A stretch of 64,000 nt of DNA from Chamaelirium japonicum. Taxonomy: Eukaryota; Streptophyta; Magnoliopsida; Liliales; Melanthiaceae. Position 1 is the stretch's first letter. Every line of letters begins with the position of its first letter. The stretch is taken from contig CANTAL010000146.1 of assembly GCA_947650365.1 (NCBI GenBank), forward strand, positions 1 to 64,000. The letters are read 5' to 3'. The position numbers and the translations under genes are program-made. Below the pieces are notes generated by a model that did not search any database, was not told the origin of the DNA, and saw nothing but the letters and a program-made list of their open reading frames with translations. This document shows positions 33,501 to 45,110 of this stretch, in pieces.

Positions 33501-36500
33501 TAGAATGGATCGTACGATGGAATTAGAATGGATCGTACGAATAAATTAGAATGGATATATTCATGCAAATGAATTAGAATGGATCATATGAATGTATTAG
33601 AATGGATCGTATGAGTGAATTAGAATGGATCGTACGAATGAATTAGAATGGATCGTATGAATGAATTAGAATGGATACATTCGTGTGAATGAATTAGAAT
33701 GGATCGTATGAATGAATTAGAATAGATTTTGTGAATGAATTAGAACTGATTGTACGAATGAATTAGAATGGATACATTCGTGCGAATGAATTAGAATGGA
33801 TTGTATGAATGAATTAGAATGGATCCTATGAATGAATTAGAATGGATCGTACGAATGAATTAGAATGGATACATTCGTGCGAATGAATTAGAATTGATCG
33901 TACGAATGAATTAGAATGGATCGTGCGAAGGAATTAGAATGGATCGTACGAATGAATTAGAATGGATACATTCGTGCGAATGAATTAGAATGGATACATT
34001 CGTGAAAGAATTAGAATAGATCGTATGAATGAATTAGAATGGATCCTATTAATGAATTAGAATGGATCTGCGAATGAATCAGAATGGATCGTACGAATGA
34101 ATTAGAATGGATCGTGCTAATGAATTAGAATTGAGCGAACGAATGAATTAGCATGGATCGTGCTAATGAATTAGAATGGATCGTACGAATGAATTAGAAT
34201 GGATCAAACGAATGAATTAGAATGGTTACATTCATGCGAATGAATTAGAATGGATCGTACGAATGGATTAGAATGGATCGTACGAATGGATTAGAATGGA
34301 TACATTCGAGCGAATGAATTAGAATGGATCGTACGAATGAATTAGAATGGATCATACGAATGGATTAGAATGGATCCTACGAATGGATTAGAATGGATAC
34401 CTTTGTGTATATGAATTAGAATGGATCGTACGAATGAATTAGAATGGATCATATAAATGAATTAGAATGGATCGTACGAATCAATTAGAATGGATACATT
34501 CGTGCACAATCCATTCTAATTCATTCGCACGAATGTATCCATTCTAATTCATTCGTACGATCCATTCTAATTCATTAGTATGATCCGTTCTAATTCATTC
34601 GTACGATCCATTCTAATTCATATACACAAAGGTATCCATTCTAATTCATTCGTACGATCCATTCTAATTCAGGATCGTACGAATGAATTAGAATGGATAC
34701 AGTCGTGCGAATGAATAAGAATTGATCATACGAATGAATTAGAATGGATCATGCGAATGAATTAGAATGGATCGTACGAATGAATTAGAATGGATCGTAC
34801 GAATGAACTAGAATGGATACATTCGTGCGAATGAATTAGAATGGATCGTACGAATGAATTAGAATGGATCGTACGAATGAATTAGAATGGATCTTACGAA
34901 TGAATTAGAATGGATCGTACGAATGAATTAGAATGGATACATTCGTGCGAATGAATTAGAATGGATCGGATGAATGAATTAGAATGGATCGTACGAATGA
35001 ATTAGAATGGATCAAATGAATGAATTAGAATGGTTACATTAATGCGAATGAATTAGAATGGATCGTACGAATGGATTAAATGGATCGTACGAATGGATTA
35101 GAATGGATACATTCGAGCGAATGAATTAGAATGGATCGTACGAATGAATTAGAATGGATCGTACGAATGGATTAGAATGGATCCTACGAATGGATTAGAA
35201 TGGATACCTTTGTGCATATGAATTAGACTGGATCGTACGAATGAATTAGAATGGATCATACGAATGAGTAAGAATGGATCGTACGAATGAATTAGAATGG
35301 ATCGTACGAATGAATTAGAATAGATATATTCGTGCGAATGAATTAGAATGGATACATTCGTGCGAAAGAATTAGAATAGATCGTATGAATGAATTAGAAT
35401 GGATCCTATGAATGAATTAGAATGGATCGTGCGAATGAATTAGAATGGATCGTACGAATGAATAAGAATGGATCGTGCTAATGAATTAGAATTGATCGAA
35501 CGAATGAATTAGCATGGATCGTGCTAATGAATTAGAATGGAACGTATGAATGAATTAGAATGGATCGTGTGAAAGAATTAGAATGGATTGTATGAATGAA
35601 TTATAATGAATTAGAATAGAACGTACGAATGAATTAGAATGGATCGTGTGAAAGAATTAGAATGGATTGTATGAATGAATTAGAATGAATTCGTACGATC
35701 CATTCGAATTCATTCGCACGATCCATTCTAATTCATTCATACGATCCATTCTAATTCATTCATACAATCCATTCTAATTCTTCCACACGATCCATTCTAA
35801 TTCATTCGTAGGATCCATTCTAATTCATTCGTACAATCTATTCTATTTCATTCGTACGATCCATTCTTACTCATTCGTATGATCCATTCTAATTCATTCG
35901 GACGAATGTATCCATTCTAATTTATTCGTACGATCCATTCTAATTCATTCGTACGATCCATTCTAATTTATTCGTACGATCCATTCTAATTCATTCGCAC
36001 GAATGTATCCATTCTAATTCATTCGTACGATCCATTCTAATTCATTCGTACAATCCATTCTAATTCATTCGTAAGATCCATTCTAATTCATTCGTACGAT
36101 CCATTCTAATTCATTCGTACGATCCATTCTAATTCATTCGCACGAATGTATCCATTCTAGTTCATTCGTACGATCCATTCTAATTCATTCGTACGATCCA
36201 TTCTAATTCATTCGCATGATCCATTCTAATTCATTCGTACGATCCATTCTAATTCATTCATACGATCCATTCTAATTCATTCGTACGGTCCATTCTAATT
36301 CATTCGCACAAATATATCCATTCTAATTCATTCGTACGATCCATTCTAATTCATTCGCACGATCCATTCTAATTCATTCGTACGATCCATTCTAATTCAT
36401 TCGCACGATCTGTTCTTATTCATTCGCACAATCCATTCTAATTCATTCGCACGAATGTATCCATTCTAATTCATTCGTACGATCCATTCTAATTCATTCG

Positions 36501-37347
36501 TACGATCCATTCTAATTCATTCGTATGATCCATTCTAATTAATTCGTATGATCCATTCTAATTCATTCGTACGATCCATTCTAATTCATTCATACAATCC
36601 ATTCTAATTCATTCGCACGAATGTATCCATTCTAATTAATTCGTACGATCCATTCTAATTCATTCGTATGATCTATTCTTATTCATTCGCACGATCCAGT
36701 CTAATTGATTCGCACGATCCATTCTAATTCATTCGCACGAATGTATCCATTCTAATTCATTCATACGATCCATTCTAATTCATTAATATGATCCATTATA
36801 ATTCATTCGTACGATCCATTCTAATTCATATGCACAAAGGTATCCATTCTAATCCATTCGTAGGATCCATTCTAATCCATTCGTACGATCCATTCTAATT
36901 CATTCGTACGATCCATTCTAATTCATTCACTCGAATGTATGCATTCTAATCCATTCGTACGATCCATTCTAATCCATTCGTACGATCCATTCTAATTCAT
37001 TCGCATGAATGTAACCATTCTAATTCATTCATTTGATCGATTCTAATTCATTCGTACGATCCATTCTAATTCATTCGTCCGATCCATTCTAATTCATTCG
37101 CACGAATGTATCCATTCTAATTCATTCGTACGATCCATTCTAATTCATTCGTACGATCCATTCTAATTCATTCGTACGATCCATTCTAATTCATTCGCAC
37201 GAATGTATCCATTCTAGTTCATTCGTACGATCCATTCTAATTCATTCGTACGATCCATTCTAATTCATTCGCACGATCCATTCTAATTCATTCATAGGAA
37301 CCATTCTAATTCATTCATACAATCCATTCTAATTCATTCGCACGAAT

Positions 37348-37352
37348 GTATC
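37348..37352 (+). repeat. Target-site duplication GTATC, left copy (element A)
   Basis: GTATC directly precedes the TGTTGGGG start of the LTR and recurs at 50880-50884 after the CCCCAACA end. Removing the element and one copy restores an ordinary 28-bp satellite unit reading CACGAATGTATCCATTC. A 5-bp duplication is usual for LTR retrotransposon integration. Confidence 0.95.
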
Positions 37353-38032
37353 TGTTGGGGGTAGCTGAAACTCGCACAGGAGTTCGCCCTCTCCCCCGCG
37401 CTCACCAGATCATCTTGACAGGGAGCGAGATCCACAGTGGGCTGAGGGGGCCCAAGGCAAAGAGCTCGCTCAGGAGCTCGTGCGAGCTTGCCCAGGAGCT
37501 CGCCCGAGCTCGTCCAGGAGCTCGCCCGAGTTCGCCCGGGAAGCTCGCCCGAGCTCGCCCAGGAGCTCGCCCGAGCTCGTCCAGGAGCTCGCCCGAGTTC
37601 GCCCGGGAAGCTCGCCCGAGCTCGCCCAGGAGCTCGCCCGAGCTCGTCCAGGAGCTCGCCCGAGCTCGCCCAGGAGCTCTCCCAAACTCGCCCATTGGGG
37701 GTAGCTGAAACTCGCACAGGAGTTCGCCCTCTTCCCCGTGCTCACCAAATCATCCGGACAGGGAGCGAGATCCACATTGGGCTGAAGGGGCCCTAGGCAA
37801 AGAGCTCGCCTAAGCTCGCCTAAGAGATCGCCCGGGGGCTCGCCCGAGCTCGCCCAGTAGCTCGCTCGAGCTCGCCCAGGAACTCGCTCGAGCTCGCCCA
37901 GGAGCTCGCCCGAGCACGCCCGACCTCGCTCAGGAGCTCACCCATGCTCGCCAAGGAGCTCGCCCAAGCTCGCCCAGACTCCTGTTTATCGAAGAGGTTG
38001 CTCCTGCGAGGTCCGACTCTTGATAGATATGG
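37353..38032 (+). repeat. Direct duplication and 22-bp minisatellite inside the 5' LTR
   Basis: The segment starting TTGGGGGTAGCTGAAACTCG occurs at 37355 and again at 37695, 340 bp apart, each followed by the same 'CGCTCACC..GGGAGCGAGATCCACA' context and then a run of 22-bp units of the type AGGAGCTCGCCC plus GAGCTCGCCC. The 3' LTR has the same duplication at its start and again near 50070, so it predates insertion. Element B has this leader only once. The open frames here (many ARASSWASSGELL-like repeats) are produced by the minisatellite and are not genes. Confidence 0.85.
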
Positions 38033-38288
38033 ACGAAAGGACGGAGCAGTGCGGGGCGAGCTTGCCTTTGCTTCCTCCCTGAGACCGCCCAGACTTGAAC
38101 ATTCCAGAATAGCCACCTGACCGCGACAAGAAAGATGCTCTCCCCCACTCAAACCGCCTGGCAGGCTCAACGACAGAATGTCAGGGCACGAGTACCAAGG
38201 ACTGTCAGACCCATGTGAGCCAGAACGTGGGGGTCTAGAAGGCTCTGAAAAGAATCTCCACATGTCGGGCCGCGTAGGCCGCCGATTG

Positions 38289-38298
38289 CTATAAATGC
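38289..38298 (+). promoter_or_regulatory. TATA-like box of the 5' LTR
   Basis: CTATAAATGC lies about 200 bp before the LTR end. The same element occurs at 50675 in the 3' LTR and as CTATAAAGGC at 56851 in element B. Its place fits a U3/R promoter with transcription starting some 30 bp downstream, near 38320. The start site is inferred. Confidence 0.7.
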
Positions 38299-38492
38299 TC
38301 ACCCCCAGGCTCCATAGTACAGGTTCGAAATCCCTTTCCCTACCACTTTGGTATACCACAGCTCGCCGTTGTGCTACCGTGACTGACTTGAGCGTCGGAG
38401 GGTCTGCGCTCCTAAGGGAGCCAGCCGTTCTCACGTTCTCTTTTCTTTGTCTTGCAGGCAGCCCGCACGGACCAGCGAAAATATCCCCAACA

Positions 38493-38510
38493 TTTGGCGC
38501 CGTCTGTGGG
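38493..38510 (+). promoter_or_regulatory. Primer binding site, element A
   Basis: TTTGGCGCCGTCTGTGGG follows the LTR directly and is identical at 57056 in element B. TGGCGCC-type sites are complementary to tRNA 3' ends carrying GGCGCCA. I cannot say from memory which tRNA matches the whole site. It primes minus-strand DNA synthesis. Confidence 0.85.
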
Positions 38511-38580
38511 ATCTTCGACTGGTTCCTGCGAGAACGCCCACGGCCACAAGGGTGAACGCCGGTACCCTAGTAACCCAAAG

Positions 38581-40977
38581 ATGGCCCCGGTGACGAGGGG
38601 ACGCAGGCGGACGAGGGCCCGTGGGGGGTCTGTGCACAGCGAACCCCCCGCCGAAACCCCCCAGCCCCTTGTCCCGCTCAGTGACCAGCTCCTGTTGGAG
38701 ATGTTGGCCACCCAGCGGGCAATGATGGAGGAGTTGACGCGCTTGCGTCAGGCCCCGGCGGCGAGCCGGCGATCGGGACCATCGAGGGCCGCATCCCCCG
38801 CGCGACCTCCCGTCTCGTCGCGTCTGCCCACGACCGTCCCAGCTCGGCGGACTTCCCACCCGGAACCCCTGGTTGAGAGGACGGCCGTGCGTGGAGCGAA
38901 GGAGACCCCGCTCACGAGGTTACAGAAGCTAGTAACCCAGTGATCTAGCAACCAGGCGACCTCGCGCGCGACCATTCCCCGCCGCCGTAGCCGGAGTGTC
39001 GATTCCGACGAGTCGGAGGAAAGGTCTCTAGAGCGAGATCGCGACCCGCGCCATCGGCGACGAGGGAAAGAGCCCGCGGTGGCTATACCTTCCGGAGTTC
39101 GAGAGGTGACGGCCTCCCATAGACCAACCGCCACGCTGAAGGGATCCGCGGGCGAGCAGCAAGGAGGCCGCCGATCGGCAGCCCCCGAGGGTTGCCGTGC
39201 GGTGGATCCGAACCTCCCTAGAGGGAGCGCGCACGGCCGCCTAGGACCTGCGCAGCCGCCTTTGGGAGTTCTCCCCGGACACTGGCAGCGATCTAGTGCG
39301 CCAGCAGATTTACTGGAGGATCTCGCTGCCCACGGAGGTAGCTCGCCTTTCACCAGCGAGGTCCACCAAGGGGGTTTTCCGTACCATTGGACCCCCCTGA
39401 AGTTTGTATTGTTCGACGGGTCGCAGGATCCCGTTGACCATCTCTTGGCCTACAGAAAGCTTCTGTTTTTCTGGGACCAAGACCACGTCTTGTGTCGAGC
39501 ATTCCCGAGCAGTTTGACCGGCTCAGCATTGAATTGGTTCCACAAGTTGCCGTCCGGCGTGATCCCCGACTTTCCAACTCTCTCTAGGCTATTCCTGGAG
39601 CAGTATCGCTGCAACAGGCAGCCCCCGAAGAGAATCGAGTCTGTTTACTTTAGCCATGGGAGCTCGCGAAACACTCCGGTGCTTCGCAACGCGATTCCGA
39701 AGCGCCTACCTCGCTCTGGAAGATGCGGCGGGCCAAGATCGTACCGTGCAACACATCAAGCTCGAAGATGCGGTGCTAGACCGGAAGGGAAAGGCAGTCG
39801 AGCAGCGACCTCCTCCGGCTCTGCGACCTCTGGTCGTGAAGGCCGTGGAGAGGAGGGAGGTGCCACTGGCGGTACCTTTGCCCGGACCGTCCGCAGCTCC
39901 TGCAGTACAGCCCGCTGAAGCCCCCGTGGCGGTCGCTGGAAGGCCGGCGAACTGGCGCCTGCCTCCGGGACCCGGGGAGCGGGACTTCACCGTACTAACC
40001 CATTCGCCAGGACAAATCTTTCATCAGATTCGGAATGAGCCTTTCTTCCAGTACCCGCCATCCCTACAAGTCGGAGAGCCCGGCTCTACCGACAACTCGC
40101 GACGGTGCGCTTTTCATCGAAGTCCTGGGCATCACACTAACAGATGCCGGGCTCTGAAGAACCACTTGGAGGATTTGGTCGCCTTGGGGCACTTGAACCA
40201 ATTCATCTCGCCCCCAAGGAGGTTCGAGGTGGTTCCAGAACGAGCCCCTCGGGAGGGAGATCGCCCAGGACTCGCGGAGCCCGCCTTACCTCCGCCACCC
40301 CCGGGAGGACCGGTGATCTATCACACCATTAGCGGACGGCTGAGCGGCCCGAGATCCAGTAATGAAGCCCGCCGACGAGTTAGGGAGATGGAGCGGGCAT
40401 AGAAGGTATTTTCCGTCTCGCTAACTCCTACTTTACTTCGAGCACCGAGGGTGGAAGCCCACGATTTTCTCTGGTTCTCGGAAGACGACATGACTGGGGT
40501 CGTCACGCCCCACAATGACCCCCTCGTCATACGCCTGATGATGGCTAACATCGAGGTGAGGCGAGCTCTGGTCGATTCGGGGAGCGCCGTTGACATCCTT
40601 TTTCTGTCGGCCTACTTGCGAATGGGGTTGAGACTTGCCGACCTGTCTCCCTCGACGAGCTCCCTCAGCGGATTCACCAGTGAGGTCGCCAAAGTGGCAG
40701 GAGAGATAACCCTTACCGTGACCGCGGGCCCGGAGGCTCGCCAAGTCCGCTTCACGGTAGTGGACGGAAGTTCCGCCTTTAATGCCATCCTTGGGCGGCC
40801 TTGGTTAAGGCAAATGAAGGCGGTATCTTACCCAACCATCAGGCCCTCAAGTTCCCAACCACGAGCGGGGTCGTAGTCATTCGGGGTGATCAGGTAACCG
40901 CTACCAGATGTGAGCAAGATGTTCTTCACCTCGTGAACACGGAGGTCGCCGAGGCCAAAAGGCCCGCACCTTCCTAG
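38581..40977 (+). pseudogene. gag-pro: gag-protease of element A, broken
   Basis: This is the capsid and protease part of the polyprotein, beginning at the ATG of MAPVTRGRRRT, equivalent to the start at 57144 in element B. A basic, arginine-rich N-terminus is followed by a retrotransposon gag domain (around the VLFDGSQDPVDHLL motif), a zinc-knuckle-like CX2HX4HX4C and an aspartic protease DSGS. Breaks compared with B: CGG to TGA at 38941-38943; a 1-bp deletion near 39640; loss of a 102-bp piece after 39750, which keeps frame and has GT-AG ends in B; CAG to TAG at 40400-40402; and a 1-bp deletion near 40830. The frame ends with TAG at 40975, followed by CAATTA as in B. It cannot make a full Gag. 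Confidence 0.92.
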
Positions 40978-40983
40978 CAATTA
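40975..40983 (+). promoter_or_regulatory. Candidate UAG readthrough site between gag-pro and pol (element A)
   Basis: TAG is followed by CAATTA, identical to the site in element B at 59643-59651. UAG-CAR-YYA is the leaky-stop context known from tobacco mosaic virus and relatives. Its conservation despite decay elsewhere suggests it is original to the family. Confidence 0.7.
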
Positions 40984-43900
40984 CCGCCCGCTACGAGCGA
41001 GCTCCTGGGGAGCCCGCTGGGGGCCTCCTCGCCTAAGTCCCCTACTCCATCCCCGGGTGGGAGCGGTGTGGATCTTAAGCTGGAGGAGGAAGGTCGCCTG
41101 ACAACCCCCAAGAGAGGAAGTTTTCCAGTTGCCGAACCACTTTAAGAGGTCGACATTGGCGGCAGAGAAGGACCAAGAATTGTTAGTCTCGGGACCTCGC
41201 TATCCAAGGGTGAGGTCCTGGCCATAACCAACTTGCTCAGGGAATACCGTGACGTATTCGCCTGGAGCTTCGCGGACATGCCAGGGATTGACCCGAAGGT
41301 CGCCTGTCATCGTCTGCACACCATGAAAGAGTTCCCGCCGGTCAAGCAGAAAGCTCGGCACATACCTGCTGCGAAGTCCATTGCAGTGGCGGCGGAGATA
41401 GACAAGCTAGAGCGAGCTGGCTTCATCCGCGAGGCACACTTCCCCGAGTGGATCTCCAATATCGTGGCGGTGCCCAAGAAGAGCGGAGCGGTCAGAGTAT
41501 GCATTGACTTCTCCGACCTCAATAAGGCATGCCCGAAGGACGGTTTTCCTCTTCCAAGAATAGGAGCGCTGGTCGACGCAGCTGTCGGGTTCCAGGCCTT
41601 GTCCTTCATGGATGGATATTCAGGGTATAACCAGATACCCCTCCATCTCGAAGATCAGGAGAAGACCGCCTTCTACTCTGGAGCGTGCTACCAGAAGCTA
41701 TACTGCTATCGAGTGATGCCATTTGGACTTAAGAACGCTGGAGCGACCTACCAAAGGTTAGTCACTTAGATGTTTAAAAATCAGATCGGCAGAAATGTCG
41801 AAGTTTATGTTGATGACCTTCTGGTAAAAAGTCGAGAGCGAGAGGGGCATGTTACCGACCTCCGCGAAATCTTCGAAGTGTTGAGAAAGTACCAAATGAG
41901 GCTAAACCCGGCAAAGTGTGCATTCGGGGTGACTTCCGGGAAATTCCTCGGGTACCTGGTCACCCACAGGGGGATCGAGGCTGACCCTAGGCAAATCCGA
42001 GCACTTGTCGAAATGCCCACGCAAAGAACCCGGCAGGAAGTCCAGAGATTGAGCGGGCGAATCGCCGCGCTCAATCGTTTCATATCCAAATCCTTAGACA
42101 ATTGCCGACCTCTTTTCGAGCTGTTGCGAAAAGGAGCGAGCATTTGATGGGATGAAAAGTGCGAGCACGCTTTTCAAAAGATCAAGGACTATATGGCGAG
42201 CCCGCCAATCCTAGCGGCACCTAAGGATGGCGCTGAGCTCGGCGTATATCTCGCGGTCACAGAGAACGCGGTAAGCGGGGTCCTTATGGTAGAAGAAGCA
42301 AAGGTGGAGCGGCCTGTTTACTTTGTAAGCCACACAATGCTTCCCGCCGAGCTCCGGTATCGACCAATCGAGAAGGTCGCATTGGCCTTGATCCTTACCG
42401 CGAGAAAACTTCATCCCTACTTCTCGGCGCACACTGTCAAAGTCATCACAGAGCACCCCCTGAAGAGCGCGCTCTCCAGGCCCTCGATAGCCGGCAGGCT
42501 GTATCGATGGTCTGCCGAGCTCGCCGCCTATGGCTTGGAGTATGTCCCTCGAGTTGCTGTCAAAGGGCAGGCTCTCGCCGACTTCTTAGCGGACTTCCCC
42601 ATAGAAGAACCAGTCCAGTACCAGGAGGATGAGCCAACTGAGGCACACCCTGGGAAGGCGAGGTTCTTGGATAACCAAGGCGAGCTTCCTCCAACTAAGC
42701 GTTCAGAGGATGCGGGCTGGGAATTTTTCATCGATGGATCCTCCAACGCTTTGGGGGCTGGGATCGGGGTCGCACTGATCGCCCAGGAGGTACTCTTTGA
42801 GAAATCAGTCCGGCTGGATTTCGCTGCTACCAACAATAAAGCAGAATATGAGGCGCTGCTAGCTGGTCTGGAGCTCGCTCAAGAGGTAGGCGCCAAACGC
42901 TTAAAGGTTTTCAGCGATTCCCAGCTAATTATTTGCCAAATCAATGGAGAGTACGCATCCAGGGATGCGAGAATGGCGGGCTACGTGGATCTGGTAAAGG
43001 GCAAGGCCGCGAAATTCGAGAAGATCTCCTTCGAGCAAATTCCGCGGGCCGATAATAGGTGAGCTGATGCTTTGGCAAACACCGCCTCCCTTCTCGGAAC
43101 ATCAGAAGCTCGCCAGATTCTCATCGAGGTCCAAAGTCAGTCTCGGCTCCAACTGATAGAGCCCGCTGTTAACCAAGTCTCTGTCGACGTATCGCCCGGC
43201 GGGTGGACCGCCCCCATTCTTCGTTTTCTCCAGAAGGGCGAGCTTCCAGAGGGAAGAGAGGAAGCCCGGCGAATAGAGAAATGCGCGGGTTGCTATCTCA
43301 TTCGCTGGGATCGCCTTTTTCGAAGATCTTTCGGCGGGCCAAATCTTCGTTGTATCGAGAGCCCGGAGACCGAAGAAGTTCTGAATTGCATTCACTCAGG
43401 CGAGCTGGGAAACCACGTCGGTGGGCGGTCTCTAGCTGCGAAAGTACGGAGGCAAGGGTACTGGTGGCCCACTCTGGAACAAGATGCTTTGAAGGTCGCC
43501 CAGAGGTACATCCAGTGCTAGAAGCACGCCACAACGAATCACATGCCCGCAGAAGGACTGCATCCTCTGGCGAGCCCCTGGCCTTTCCAGTAATGGGGGT
43601 TGGACATTGTGGGTCCTTTCCCTGTGTCAGCCCGGCAAAATAAATTCATCTTAGTGGCTACGGACTACTTCACCAAATGGGTGGAAGCGGTCCCGCTAGC
43701 TAAGATAGGCGAAAAGCAAGTGAAAGACTTCCTTTGGAAGAATATCTTCTGCCGTTTCAATCTGCCTCGAGTACTTATCCCGACAACGGTCGCCAGTTCG
43801 ACAATCGCTTGATTAAAAGCTTTTGCGTTGAATATGGAGTCGACCTAAGGTTCTCGTCCCCAAGGTACCCTCAAAGCAACGGGCAGGCCGAAGTGACGAA

Positions 43901-44438
43901 TCGCGTGATCCTAGACAACCTCAAGAAAAGGTTGGAAGGAAAGAAAGGACTGTGGGAGCAGGAGCTCGATGGCGTGCTATGGGCTTATCGCACCACTCCA
44001 TGTCGCTCGACCAACGAATCGCCTTTCAGCCTGACTTACGGGTGTGAAGCGGTGCTTCCCGTCGAAGCCGAGCTGCCCACTGAAAGAAAACTCGCTGCAG
44101 ATGAGGTCGATAATGACGCTCTGCTCGCCGACTCCCTCGATCAGCTCGAAGAAAGACGAGAGCGCGCCAATCTACACCTCGCCGGGTACAGACAAGAAAT
44201 GAAGCGCGCCTACGACAAAAGAGTCCGCCATCGGGCATTCAAAGCCGGGGACATGGTGATGAGAAAGGTGTTCGCAAACACTCAAGAGCCTAATGCAGGG
44301 AAGCTCGCGGCGAACTGGGAAGGCCCCTACATAATACGCGAAGCACGAGGCCAGGGGGCTTACCAGTTGATGACCGCTGGAGGCGACCTGTTAGAGCGAC
44401 CTTGGAATGCTTTGCACCTTCGCAAGTTTTACGCATAA
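40978..44438 (+). pseudogene. pol: pol (RT, RNase H, aRNase H, integrase) of element A, broken
   Basis: This is the downstream part of the polyprotein, in the frame of the preceding TAG. It holds reverse transcriptase (FMDGYSGYNQ and YVDD motifs), a first RNase H region, a second RNase H beginning FFIDGSSNALGAG, an HHCC finger, the integrase core and a C-terminal GPY module (NWEGPYII). There is no chromodomain. Breaks compared with element B: TAA at 41143, TAG at 41767, TGA at 42145, TGA at 43060, TAG at 43519, TAA at 43591, and a 1-bp deletion near 43778 just before the second integrase aspartate. Most nonsense changes are C-to-T. The second RNase H keeps its first aspartate, which B has lost. 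No functional enzyme can be made. Confidence 0.93.
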
Positions 44439-44544
44439 GGGGATTTTTGTAAGTTATCTTCTGAAGCTATGAATGAATGGAGGTTTCAACAAAGAATTTA
44501 ACTCAGAAGCTCGGCGCTGCAAGAGCTCGCTTGATCTACAACAT

Positions 44545-45110
44545 AGTCCGCCGTTGTGCGGACTTAAAGCAAAACCGGGATCCTCAGAGGCAGCCAGTGG
44601 GCTACCTTGAGCTTCCCGGGGCAGTCCGCCGTTGTGCGGACTTAAAGCAAAACCGGGATCCTCAGAGGCAGCCAGTGGGCGACCTTGAGCTTCCCGGGGC
44701 AGTCCGCCGTTGTGCGGACTTAAAGCAAAACCGGGATCCTCAGAGGCAGCCAGTGGGCGACCTTGAGCTTCCCGGGGCAGTCCGCCGTTGTACGGACTTA
44801 AAGCAAAACCGGGACCCTCAGAGGCAGCCAGTGGGCGACCTTGAGCTTCCCGGGGCAGTCCACCATTGTACGGACTTAAAGCAAGACCGGGATTCTCAGA
44901 GGCAGCCAGTGGGCGACCTTGAGCTTCCCGGGGCAGTCCGCCGTTGTACGGACTTAAAGCAAGACCGGGATCCTCAGAGGTAACCAGTGGGCGACCTTGA
45001 GCTTCCCGGGGCAGTCCGCCGTTGTGCGGACTTAAAGCAAGACCAGGATCCTCAGAGGCAGCCAGTGGGCGACCTTGAGATTCCTGGGGAAGTCCGCTGC
45101 CTAGTGAACT
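44545..45110 (+). repeat. 78-bp tandem repeat downstream of pol (element A)
   Basis: Units begin AGTCCGCCGTTGTGCGGAC at 44545, 44623, 44701, 44779, 44857, 44935 and 45013, with a diverged last unit at about 45091. The period is 78 bp, or 26 codons, so one frame stays open as a protein-like repeat with a VRRCADLKQ motif. One unit near 44982 carries TAA. The start of each unit is an imperfect palindrome (GTCCGCC..TTGTGCGGAC). Element B has the same repeat with fewer units. Tandem repeats in the 3' region are known in Tat-type elements. I treat this as noncoding. Confidence 0.9.

Larger units (their letters stand above)
1..37352. repeat. Satellite array, 23-bp monomer with 28-bp variant, mosaic orientation
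   Basis: The whole stretch is built of a 23-bp monomer, GAATGAATTAGAATGG followed by ATCGTAC (called F), or its reverse complement (R). A 28-bp form has ACATT inserted after GGAT and usually ends CGTGC. Orientation changes near 575 (F to R), 1504, 2168, 2880, 3985, 4410, 4698, 5449, 6041, 6388, 7208, 8585, 8753, 10303, 11351, 11742, 14782, 15008, 16622, 17048, 17450, 18201, 18817, 19164, 19888, 21209, 21632, 22380, 22426, 24066, 24940, 25106, 28178, 28655, 28817, 29156, 29973, 30379, 32310, 33350, 34505, 34671 and 35691, alternating each time. The longest uniform runs are 11742-14781 and 25106-28177, both F. Short open frames inside are by-products of the monomer. The array continues beyond the left edge. 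A pericentromeric, centromeric or subtelomeric place is plausible but not shown. Confidence 0.97.
37353..38492 (+). repeat. 5' LTR of element A
   Basis: The LTR starts TGTTGGGGGTAGC and ends CCCCAACA next to the PBS. It is 1140 bp, against 1152 bp for the 3' LTR, which has one extra 9-bp minisatellite piece and two single-base additions. U3 is GC-rich and full of GAGCTC. A TATA-like box lies at 38289-38298. A pyrimidine-rich tract ending in GCAG occurs near the 3' end of the LTR and resembles a 3' splice site. Confidence 0.95.

Noticed and set aside
1-37352. CRISPR array
   Set aside because: The repeat is continuous with no spacers, flips orientation and sits in a plant-type genome.
1-37352. 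Telomere or rDNA-spacer origin of the satellite
   Set aside because: There are no TTTAGGG-type units and no rRNA gene in the window.
37334-37796. Many overlapping open frames on both strands in the LTR (ARASSWASSGELL-like), also at 49845-50555 and 56006-56559
   Set aside because: They arise from the GC-rich 22-bp minisatellite, which is open in several frames at once.
38748-39353. Minus-strand frames opposite gag-pol in both elements
   Set aside because: They are mirror frames of GC-rich coding sequence, without promoter or recognisable domain.
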